From CPC320 sp002684375 (lineage in GTDB: Bacteria; Pseudomonadota; Alphaproteobacteria; Rhodobacterales; Rhodobacteraceae), in contig CBFIHZ010000062.1 in NCBI GenBank assembly GCA_965662545.1, positions 1 through 13,780 of the forward strand: 13,780 nt of DNA, read 5' to 3'. Position numbers and translations under genes: made by a program. This document shows positions 7,105-13,651 of this stretch, piece by piece. Under the pieces are notes generated by a model that was not told the origin of the DNA, did no database searches, and saw only the letters and a program-made list of their open reading frames with translations. Numbering within the stretch: position 1 is the first letter of the stretch; every line of letters begins with the position of its first letter.

Positions 7105-7686
7105 ATGTCGCAAGTCAAAAAGGCAGAAGTAAGGCAAGCGATTCTTCACAGTGCAAACAGCCTCTTTCGCGAAAACGGATTCGCTGCCACAACAATGGCT
7201 AAAATAGCGAGGCGCGCAGACGTAGGGACATCAACAATTTATGTTTATTTCCGGTCAAAGGTTGAGATATTCTTCGAGGTTTACATCCCTTGGCTTGAAG
7301 AGCAACTGACGGCAATGGAAGTCGCGCTGGTTGGAATCAAGGCACCGCGTGAACGGTTGCGCTTGGTGATGGAATGGATGTGGATCCGCATCCCCGCGCA
7401 AGATAACTATTTTTCCAATGAATTGATCGTAACCATCGCGACTGCGACTCCGAGAGATTTCTATACAACTGAACCCTTCACAAGAATACGAAGCCGTCTT
7501 GCCAATGCTTTGACCAATGAGCTCTCCAAAGAGTGCTGCGCGCGTATGCCGGCGTTGGATCTTGCTCTGATAATACTGATGGCGTTCGACGGTTTTTCAA
7601 TTCGTGTGCACTTGGAAGCCGAGCCAACTACACCTCAGTTTGTAGAGCGCCTGATCGATTGGTTCCTATGCGCTCAACTGGACTAG
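7105..7686 (+). CDS. TetR/AcrR-family transcriptional regulator
   Basis: A 193-residue repressor-type protein. The N-terminal helix-turn-helix (about 10-58) is typical: ILHSANSLFRENGFAATTM, then AKIARRADVGTSTIYVYFRS with the tyrosine-rich recognition helix at about 41-50. The remainder (about 60-193) is a divergent all-helical ligand-binding domain, as expected for this family. It follows the monooxygenase by 41 bp on the same strand and is probably the last gene of the operon, so it likely senses the imported compound or its oxidation product and controls the operon promoter. The start at 7105 is preceded by GGTGGA (7093-7098). No strong terminator follows: only two weak five-base-pair hairpins (about 7694-7708 and 7718-7731) without a T-run. 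Confidence 0.9.
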   Translation: MSQVKKAEVRQAILHSANSLFRENGFAATTMAKIARRADVGTSTIYVYFRSKVEIFFEVYIPWLEEQLTAMEVALVGIKAPRERLRLVMEWMWIRIPAQDNYFSNELIVTIATATPRDFYTTEPFTRIRSRLANALTNELSKECCARMPALDLALIILMAFDGFSIRVHLEAEPTTPQFVERLIDWFLCAQLD

Positions 7687-7836
7687 AGGCTGTTGAAGTT
7701 CAGGACTTCCAAATTACTCTCTGTCTTCAGAGCCTATGGGTCCAAATAGTGTCCTTTGATAAGAGAGAGTTTCTGGCTCATCATAACCACTGAGGGTCGA
7801 TTTGCCTAAAGGTACGTAAAGTCCCACGGAATTTTA

Positions 7837-8079
7837 CTACGCTTGTGGGCTTTGTGAATGCCCTGGTCGTAGCTGCTTGAGGCGTTCTGCTGGGAAATAT
7901 CGGCAGAATGCGGTGCGTCCTATTTTGAGCTGATCGATGACATCTCCGATGAACGGGTAATTTTCAGTGGCCTTGATCATGGCTTCCGCATGTTTAATGG
8001 TGTGATCACTCAAGGCCTTTGCTCATCCGCCGCGCCGTCCCCGTTTGACGGCTGCTTTGAGCCCAAAGTGACTGGTTCT
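7837..8079 (-). pseudogene. Serine recombinase/resolvase C-terminal remnant
   Basis: Read on the minus strand, 8079 to 7837 gives 81 codons ending at TAG. It starts with GLKAAVKRGRRGG, the basic hinge typical after the catalytic domain of resolvases, then an in-frame TGA (8025-8023), then ALSDHTIKHAEAMIK and IGRTAFCRYFPAERLKQLR, which resemble the C-terminal helix-turn-helix DNA-binding region of serine recombinases. The N-terminal catalytic domain with its serine is absent. It is thus a dead fragment left by a transposon or integrative element between the two operons. The remaining gap sequence (7687-7836) shows no gene. Confidence 0.65.
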
Positions 8080-8114
8080 GCGAAATGCATGAACGTCCGA
8101 TCTTCAATAAATAG

Positions 8115-8909
8115 TCAAAACGCGGTTTGGTTTTGGAAAAGGAACGCCATCTGAGCTTGGACTTGGCAGTACCCCATGTCTGAGGCATCAATTGCGATTT
8201 TTTTCATCTGTTTTGCAGTATTCAATAGCTGGCTTTGTCCGTGCTGGCCGGCAATATCGCAGATTGCCTTGCAACCCGATACAACCTCAGGAGCTAACAG
8301 CGGCGCAGCGTTGGCATTTTTCCCGTTCGGGGTTGCATCAATCACGATGTCTGCAGGGCCTTTGTCGCCAATTGACGTGTTTGGCCAAAACTGTTCCACC
8401 AATGCCAACGTCTGCGCCAATCGGGCGCCGTCGGTATCTTCAAGAATAATATTCGCCGCACCGGCGTTGCATAGGGCGTCAATGATGGCACGGCCAGCGC
8501 CTCCACCAGCACCGGTGATATGAACACAAGCACCGTTGACGCGCGCCCCTGCTTGGCCAATCGCCTGCAAAAGTGCTGTGCCATCGGTCGCGTCGCCACA
8601 CAGCGATCCGTCATCCGCGCGTCGCACTGTATTCAGTGCACCTAAACGGGTGGCGCGTTCGGTCATGGTGTCGACCTGTGCATAGGCTGATTGCTTGTGC
8701 GGATAGGTGATTGAGCATCCCAGAAACGTGTTTGACGCGCGTAGCATATCCCAGAAGCCTGTGATGTTCGATGCAGGGATGTTCAATGGCATCATGCATG
8801 CATCAATGGCATTGGACTGAAACCACGCATTTACCGCAGGCGGGGACACAACCCCCGCGACGGGATCCCCGATGATCGGAAAAAGCTTGGTTCTGCCTGA
8901 AATGTTCAC
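8115..8909 (-). CDS. Shikimate dehydrogenase-like NAD(P)-dependent oxidoreductase (AroE paralog)
   Basis: Probably oxidises or reduces a cyclic polyol or carbonyl acid related to shikimate/quinate. The 264 residues have both family domains. The N-terminal substrate domain has GDPVAGVVSP (14-23), catalytic K72 in SITYPHK, N93 (ALNTV) and D109 (GDATDG). The Rossmann motif is GAGGGAGR (133-140), and Q251 lies near the C-terminus. Two changes from E. coli AroE stand out: the SxSP shikimate motif has lost its first serine (V20 in its place; S22 kept), and the second strand ends in acidic EDTD (157-160) instead of NRT, which suggests NAD rather than NADP. The start is GTG at 8909; the substrate motif at residue 14 leaves no room for a later start. 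Divergent from the GntR gene with a 91-bp shared intergenic region, so they are probably co-regulated. A biosynthetic role is unlikely. Confidence 0.85.
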   Translation of the reverse strand: MNISGRTKLFPIIGDPVAGVVSPPAVNAWFQSNAIDACMMPLNIPASNITGFWDMLRASNTFLGCSITYPHKQSAYAQVDTMTERATRLGALNTVRRADDGSLCGDATDGTALLQAIGQAGARVNGACVHITGAGGGAGRAIIDALCNAGAANIILEDTDGARLAQTLALVEQFWPNTSIGDKGPADIVIDATPNGKNANAAPLLAPEVVSGCKAICDIAGQHGQSQLLNTAKQMKKIAIDASDMGYCQVQAQMAFLFQNQTAF

Positions 8910-8936
8910 TCACCCGCCCCCGTTTGAAAATGTAGG

Positions 8937-8964
8937 TTGACTCAAATGAGGGCATATATCTAAA
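8937..8964 (+). promoter_or_regulatory. Candidate promoter for the GntR gene
   Basis: TTGACT (8937-8942) and TCTAAA (8959-8964) are separated by 16 bases. CTCA-AA-TGAG (8941-8950) between them is a short palindrome. Matches are partial, so this is tentative. Confidence 0.3.
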
Positions 8965-8980
8965 AATGTCCAACGTTTTT
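8962..8980. promoter_or_regulatory. Candidate GntR operator palindrome
   Basis: AAAAATGT-CCA-ACGTTTTT is a 19-bp inverted repeat with one mismatched pair. It overlaps the proposed -10 box and start region, in the only intergenic space shared by the divergent dehydrogenase and regulator genes. That position fits autorepression and joint control. Confidence 0.4.
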
Positions 8981-9000
8981 GATTTTACGGTGTAGAAAAT

Positions 9001-9663
9001 ATGTTTTCGAGAAAGTCTTCGGATGACAGTACAATTGTTGAACTGCTCGCCTCGTCGTTGCGCCGCGATATTGCGTTTGGGACTTTGCTACCGGACCAAA
9101 AGCTGAAGTTGAACGAGCTGCGTACCCGCTATGGTGGGTCTAATCATTCCATGCGCGAGACGCTGCGTATTTTGTCGGCCGAAGGCTTGGTGGAGGCCAC
9201 AGCACAACGTGGGTTTCGCGTCACCTCGGCCACCGAAGGCGATGTACGCGATATCGTGATGGTCCGGTGTGAGGTTGAAAAGCTGGCCTTGTCACGTGCG
9301 ATTGAGCTGGGCAACATTGAGTGGGAAGGCCGAGTTATGGCCGCGCATCACACTTTGCAAAAGACGGAAGCTGCGGCGGCAACAAACCCTGACGATCTGG
9401 TCGCGCTAGAGTGGGACGAAGCCTGCCGCGCGTTCTCGTACACCTTGATAGACGCTTGCGACAGCCCACGCCTGATTGATTTGCAACGCAAGTTCTTTGA
9501 TCAAAGCCGCCGTTTTCGGTTGGCGCAAATGCGCGAAGGACGCTTGGACTGGGCAGCGCGGCGAACGCGTCAAGATGGACTGCTAGAGGCAGTTCTGGCG
9601 CGCCGGGCAGAGGACGCCCTGACCTTATTACAAGAAGACGTCGTAGCAGAGCTTCGACAATAA
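9001..9663 (+). CDS. GntR-family regulator with FCD-type domain lacking metal ligands
   Basis: A 220-residue regulator. The N-terminal winged helix (about 10-75) includes LNELRTRYGGSNHSMRETLR (37-56) and the wing AEGLVEATAQRGFRV (60-74), both close to the GntR/FadR pattern. The C-terminal helical domain (about 80-215) follows FCD layout, but the usual metal-binding positions are changed: the D..FH motif is CRAFS (142-146), the EH motif is QD (191-192), and the last histidine region is QED (211-213). The ligand site is therefore probably metal-free. It is divergent from the AroE-like gene and 30 bp upstream of the importer binding-protein gene, whose operon it most likely controls. ATG 9001 is used; the upstream sequence is AT-rich with no strong ribosome-binding site. 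Confidence 0.9.
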   Translation: MFSRKSSDDSTIVELLASSLRRDIAFGTLLPDQKLKLNELRTRYGGSNHSMRETLRILSAEGLVEATAQRGFRVTSATEGDVRDIVMVRCEVEKLALSRAIELGNIEWEGRVMAAHHTLQKTEAAAATNPDDLVALEWDEACRAFSYTLIDACDSPRLIDLQRKFFDQSRRFRLAQMREGRLDWAARRTRQDGLLEAVLARRAEDALTLLQEDVVAELRQ

Positions 9664-9693
9664 TACAACAAACTGTCATATGGGGAGGATAAC

Positions 9694-10707
9694 ATGACAC
9701 ATCTAAATCGCCGCAAGGCACTGGCCCTCATGGGGGGAACCGTGGCCGCAGCAGGGCTTTCGGCCCCGGCTTATGCACAAAACAAAACGATAAAAGTCGG
9801 CGCGCTGCGGTTCACATCGCATTCCGCAAGTTTCATCGCGCAAGAACGCAAGTACTTTGCTGACGCTGGTTTGAACGTCGAGTTCGAATTCTTTCAAGCA
9901 GCCACTCCTATGGCCGTTGCTATTGCCTCTGGCGATGTGGATTACGCCGTCACCGCTGTTTCGGGCGGGCTGATCAACTTGGCTGAAAAAGGCGCAATCA
10001 AAGTCATTGGTGGCGCGCTGAGCGAAGAATCTGGCATTGACGGGCAGAAGTACCTTGCCTCTGACGCGGCATTCCAAGCGGGTGTGACCTCTTGTGCGGC
10101 GCTGGATGGAAAGCGTTATGCTGTCACGCAGTCGGGGTCGTCTTTCCACTATATGGGGTCCAAGATGGCGCAGGCCGAAGGCATTGATTTGTCGTTCGTG
10201 CCCCTGCAAAAGGTCGGCGCGATCATTGGTGCGATGAAATCAGGTCAGGTTGACGGATGGTCCATCGTGCCCCATCTCGCGAAGCCTTTGGCGGGGTCCG
10301 GCGCGCTGCACATCATCGGCAATGTGGCAGATTATCTGCCTGATTATCAGGTAACAACCGTGTTTACATCTGCCAAAAACGCAGCGGATCAGCGTGGCCA
10401 GACCGAAAGCTTCTTGAACGCATTTTCAAAGGGCGCTGACGATTATGCCGCCGCAATGATCGACGGCACCGCCGATCAGGCCGCTATGGTCGATTTGATT
10501 CACAAATACGTCTACGCAGACCGTGAGCGTGCCAAGGCTGCGCCGTCTATCATCAACGGAACGATGCGCATCAACACAGGTGCGGCGCTGAACATCACTT
10601 CGATCAAGGACCAGCTGGATTGGTTCAAGTCCGAAGATCTCGTGGATGCGGGCATTTCGATTGATCAGCTGGTTGATCAGTCCTACGTGGACATCATCGG
10701 CGCATAA
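9694..10707 (+). CDS. NitT/TauT-type ABC importer binding protein (NMT1/SsuA-like)
   Basis: Extracytoplasmic receptor for a small organic molecule. Residues 1-28 form an export signal with paired arginines (NRRKALALMGG) and an AYA cleavage site, a Tat-like arrangement. The mature part is a type II binding fold: KVGALRFTSHSASFIAQERK, then YFADAGLNVEFEFFQA, a pattern shared by SsuA, TauA and THI5/NMT1 proteins; GDVDYAVTAVSGGLINLAEK follows, and the second lobe is around 140-240. Relatives carry sulfonates, taurine, nitrate, pyrimidines or aromatic acids; the sequence alone does not choose. ATG 9694 has a very strong GGGGAGGA (9682-9689). First structural gene of the operon after the regulator; a stable hairpin follows its stop codon, so it is probably made in excess over the membrane components. 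Confidence 0.9.
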   Translation: MTHLNRRKALALMGGTVAAAGLSAPAYAQNKTIKVGALRFTSHSASFIAQERKYFADAGLNVEFEFFQAATPMAVAIASGDVDYAVTAVSGGLINLAEKGAIKVIGGALSEESGIDGQKYLASDAAFQAGVTSCAALDGKRYAVTQSGSSFHYMGSKMAQAEGIDLSFVPLQKVGAIIGAMKSGQVDGWSIVPHLAKPLAGSGALHIIGNVADYLPDYQVTTVFTSAKNAADQRGQTESFLNAFSKGADDYAAAMIDGTADQAAMVDLIHKYVYADRERAKAAPSIINGTMRINTGAALNITSIKDQLDWFKSEDLVDAGISIDQLVDQSYVDIIGA

Positions 10708-10718
10708 TCGTTCAAAGC

Positions 10719-10741
10719 GGGGCTGGCGCAATGCTGGCCCC
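10719..10741 (+). terminator. Intercistronic hairpin after the binding-protein gene
   Basis: Nine-base-pair stem (GGGGCTGGC 10719-10727 with GCTGGCCCC 10733-10741, two G-T wobble pairs) and loop GCAAT, followed by ACTTTT. The T-run is short, so it is likely a partial terminator or an mRNA-stabilising stem, common between binding-protein and ATPase genes of importers. Confidence 0.65.
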
Positions 10742-10754
10742 ACTTTTCGTTGCA

Positions 10755-10759
10755 AAGGA
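10755..10759 (+). promoter_or_regulatory. Ribosome-binding site fixing the ATPase start
   Basis: AAGGA six bases before ATG 10766. An upstream ATG at 10646 in the same frame lies inside the binding-protein gene and gives residues unlike any ATPase, so 10766 is the start. Confidence 0.75.
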
Positions 10760-10765
10760 ATACCC

Positions 10766-11533
10766 ATGGATATTCGGCTGGACGGCATAGGCCATTCCTA
10801 TGACGAATTTGAAGTAATGCGCGACATCACGCTGGATATTCCAAGCGGTCAAATCGTCTGCATCGTAGGGCCGTCGGGCTGCGGTAAATCTACGCTGTTG
10901 CGGTTTATCGGCGGGTTGGAAAAGCCCAAGCGCGGCCGTGTTTTGCAATTGGGGGATCCGCCCACAGGCTGCTTGAATCCGCTTACCTATATTTTCCAGG
11001 ATTTTGCTCTGCTGCCGTGGCGGTCAGTCTCTGGCAACATATCACTGGTGTTGGAAGACCACGGCATCAAAGGCGCTGCGGCCAAAACCATCATTGATGA
11101 TGTGCTGGTCCGCACCAAGCTAACCGACTTTGCCAAGGCCCTGCCCAAGCAGTTGTCCGGCGGTATGAAACAACGCGTGGCTATCGCGCGTGCCTTGGCC
11201 GTGAACCCCGCGGTCATGCTGATGGACGAGCCGCTGTCGGCGCTCGACAGCCAGACCCGCGAATTGTTGATGGATGATCTGGTCGAGCTGTGGACGCGCC
11301 AGCCGTTTACGGCCGTCTATGTCACACACAATCTGGCCGAGGCTGTGCGCTTGGGACACAAGGTTGTGGTTCTGTCGCGCAGGCCCGGACAAGTTCGTGA
11401 AATTGTCGAGATTGAGAAACCTTTGGCTGAGCGCGAATTTGGCGATGCCGACCTTGACCACGCCCAGAAACACCTATGGCAATTGATGCGCGACGAAGCG
11501 CGGGCGGCCGATGCGGAGTTACTTCATGGATAA
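10766..11533 (+). CDS. NitT/TauT-type ABC importer ATPase (SsuB/TauB-like)
   Basis: Hydrolyses ATP to drive import through the adjacent permease. The 255 residues carry a complete single ATPase domain: Walker A GPSGCGKST (35-43), Q78 (FQDFALLPW, the form usual in this subfamily), signature LSGGMKQR (130-137), Walker B VMLMDE (150-155), D-loop SALD (158-161) and H188 (VTHNL). The C-terminal RRPGQV segment (205-210) is also typical of SsuB/TauB. All catalytic residues are intact. The gene ends within the start of the permease gene (8-base overlap), which points to translational coupling. Substrate specificity comes from the binding protein. Confidence 0.93.
   Translation: MDIRLDGIGHSYDEFEVMRDITLDIPSGQIVCIVGPSGCGKSTLLRFIGGLEKPKRGRVLQLGDPPTGCLNPLTYIFQDFALLPWRSVSGNISLVLEDHGIKGAAAKTIIDDVLVRTKLTDFAKALPKQLSGGMKQRVAIARALAVNPAVMLMDEPLSALDSQTRELLMDDLVELWTRQPFTAVYVTHNLAEAVRLGHKVVVLSRRPGQVREIVEIEKPLAEREFGDADLDHAQKHLWQLMRDEARAADAELLHG
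11514..11517 (+). promoter_or_regulatory. Ribosome-binding site deciding the permease start
   Basis: GGAG lies eight bases before ATG 11526 and would sit inside the codons if ATG 11511 were used. It therefore favours 11526. Confidence 0.6.
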
Positions 11534-12320
11534 TACTGGAAAATCCGTCGCGTTTCGCGGTGGTGGCTTTGCGCCACAATCACGCCGTTGGGTGGGCGTA
11601 CTGATATTTGTTGCACTGATCTTGTTCGTTGAATGGGGCACGCGCGCGGACTGGATTTCGTCGCTGTCTTTGCCGCGCCCGTCCGATGTGCTTGACACAT
11701 TCCAGCAGCTTTATGACAGTGGGTTGCTGTTCAAGCATTTGCTGCCCAGCCTGACGCGTTTGTTTGTTGGCGCTCTTATTGGTGCCAGTATCGGGATCGC
11801 CGTCGGTATTATGATCGGTCTGTTTTCCTATGTGCGCTCTGGCCTTGTGCCGCTTGTGGCTGCGATCTTTCCAATTCCTAAAATTGCGCTGCTGCCGTTG
11901 TTTGTGATTTGGTTCGGCATCGGAGAGGGGTCAAAATATGCGTTGATCGCGTTTGGCACATTCACACCGACCGTCGTGGCCACCTATGGCGCGGTGGACA
12001 ATGTTGACCGCACGCTTATCCGGATGGGGCAAAGTTTTGGCCTTTCATGGTGGTCTATCGTGCGAAAAATCGTGCTGCCCGGTGCCATGCCCGGTATTTT
12101 GTCGGGGCTGCGGATCAGCCTTTCGATTGCGATTATCTTGCTGGTGGCAGCGGAAATGCTAGGCGCGGAATATGGGATCGGGGCATATATCCTTGAGGCG
12201 GGGTCGCTGTATGATCTTGAACGCCTGTTTGCCGGTGTCGTGATCCTGTCGCTGTTGGGGGTTTTGATCAGTGCGCTTATTGGCATACTTGAGCGCCGTT
12301 TGCTTGGCTGGCGGACCTGA
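11526..12320 (+). CDS. NitT/TauT-type ABC importer permease (SsuC/TauC-like)
   Basis: Inner-membrane channel subunit (BPD_transp_1). The 264 residues have about six membrane segments, the first at 23-38. The cytoplasmic EAA coupling loop is at about 165-195 (GQSFGLSWWSIVRKIVLPGA followed by MPGILSGLR), which matches SsuC-type sequences. The LPRPSDVLDTF segment (49-59) after the first membrane helix is also characteristic. ATG 11526 is chosen over ATG 11511 because of GGAG at 11514-11517. The stop overlaps the next start by one base (TGATG at 12318-12322), so the oxidoreductase is translated from the same message. Family assignment is secure. Confidence 0.92.
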   Translation: MDNTGKSVAFRGGGFAPQSRRWVGVLIFVALILFVEWGTRADWISSLSLPRPSDVLDTFQQLYDSGLLFKHLLPSLTRLFVGALIGASIGIAVGIMIGLFSYVRSGLVPLVAAIFPIPKIALLPLFVIWFGIGEGSKYALIAFGTFTPTVVATYGAVDNVDRTLIRMGQSFGLSWWSIVRKIVLPGAMPGILSGLRISLSIAIILLVAAEMLGAEYGIGAYILEAGSLYDLERLFAGVVILSLLGVLISALIGILERRLLGWRT

Positions 12321-13525
12321 TGCGAAAACCCGAATGTGATTATGACGTCGTTGTTGCCGGTGGCGGTGCCGGCGGTGTCGGTGCAGCATTGGGGGCCGCC
12401 CAAGCGGGCGCGCGGGTTTTGCTTGTCGAGAAATACGGTTTTCTGGGAGGGGCCGCGACCACGTCCCAAGTCTTGGCCTATTGTGGTTTTTTTCAACAGG
12501 GCCCCGAACCGATCAAGGCGGTGGATGGTGCTGCGGATCTGGTTTTGGACGAAATGCGCAAGCTGGGCCTTGATTGCGCGCCCTTTTCGTCGCCCACCAC
12601 GCTGAATTGGATCATCCTGCTGGAGCCAGAGACGGTCAAACTTGCGCTGGACCGTGTTCTTGCCGCCAATGGCGTCGATGTTTTGCTACACACACGAATT
12701 GCGGCCGCGACCCGCACCGCCGATAAAATCCAATCCGTGACACTGGCCGGTATGGATGGTCGGACCCGTGTCTCAGCCGAGAGCTTTGTGGATGCGACCG
12801 GCGACGCCAATCTGTCGCTGGTCGCAGGCGTTCCGTGTCGGACCGGTGATCTTGAGGGGCGGTTGCAGGCTATCTCTGCGCCCATCCGCATTGGTGGGCG
12901 CGACCAAAGCATCCCGATCGACCGGGATGCTATCATAGCGGCGTTCAAATCCTATACCGGAGATTGGCCGTCTGCTCGAGACGACGGCGGCATTTTCACC
13001 ATCGTGCCGAAGACTGGCGAAATGTGGTGGATGATGTTTGATCACCCAATGGATGACCTCAGTTCGGCCAGCTTTTCTATTGCGGAACGCGCATCCCGCG
13101 AAGCAGCCCATGAATACGCGGCCCTTTTGCGCGCCCATGTTCCGGGTTTTCAAAACGCCTATGTCGTGCAAACCGGACCGCAAATCGGCATCCGGGAAAG
13201 CCGCCACCCGGCCGCGCGCTATGAGCTAACCTATGAGGACATCGCAACCGGACGTCAACGCGCGGATGGCGTTGCAAAAGCGGCATGGCCCATGGAAGAT
13301 CATACCATTCCGGGCAGGCCGATTTACACGCCAGTCGGTGGAGAAGGATGGGCATCAATCCCGCTGGATGCCTTGCGCGCAAAGGATATCGACAACTTGT
13401 ATTTTGCGGGACGCACGATAGGCGCGGACCCACGGGCCTACGCCTCCATCCGCGTCATGGGCACTGCCTTCGCGACAGGCGACGCGGCAGGGCGCGCTGC
13501 GGCGCAAAAGCTGAAAATCATTTAG
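12320..13525 (+). CDS. FAD-dependent oxidoreductase (FAD_oxidored family)
   Basis: Flavoenzyme of unknown substrate, encoded as the last gene of the importer operon. The 401 residues start with a dinucleotide-binding motif GGGAGG (14-19), E37 at the end of the second strand, and the conserved GFLGGAATTSQV (40-51). The C-terminal FAD contact is LYFAGRTIGADPRAYASIRV (360-379), followed by MGTAFATGDAAGRAA. This combination fits the PF12831 group, not the aromatic hydroxylase in the first operon. There is no signal peptide or membrane segment, so it acts in the cytosol, presumably on the imported compound. The one-base overlap with the permease makes co-translation likely. No clear terminator follows; only a small AGGCT-GGC-AGCCT hairpin at 13574-13586 lies downstream. 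Oxidation versus reduction cannot be decided from sequence. Confidence 0.88.
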   Translation: MRKPECDYDVVVAGGGAGGVGAALGAAQAGARVLLVEKYGFLGGAATTSQVLAYCGFFQQGPEPIKAVDGAADLVLDEMRKLGLDCAPFSSPTTLNWIILLEPETVKLALDRVLAANGVDVLLHTRIAAATRTADKIQSVTLAGMDGRTRVSAESFVDATGDANLSLVAGVPCRTGDLEGRLQAISAPIRIGGRDQSIPIDRDAIIAAFKSYTGDWPSARDDGGIFTIVPKTGEMWWMMFDHPMDDLSSASFSIAERASREAAHEYAALLRAHVPGFQNAYVVQTGPQIGIRESRHPAARYELTYEDIATGRQRADGVAKAAWPMEDHTIPGRPIYTPVGGEGWASIPLDALRAKDIDNLYFAGRTIGADPRAYASIRVMGTAFATGDAAGRAAAQKLKII

Positions 13526-13651
13526 ACGGTGTCACGCCTGATCTGCTCGTTCAGAACGATAAGGATCACAAGTAGGCTGGCAGCCTGTGTATTGTCCGAT
13601 GTGAGGTTACTCAAAGGTAAAGGACAAACCCACCTATTGTCACGGCGGCGG

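Noticed and set aside
7687..7735. Rho-independent terminator after the TetR gene.
   Set aside because: Two five-base-pair hairpins are present but neither is GC-rich nor followed by a T-run.
11984..12496. Minus-strand open frame across the permease/oxidoreductase junction.
   Set aside because: Antisense shadow of two genes that overlap by one base and are both well supported.
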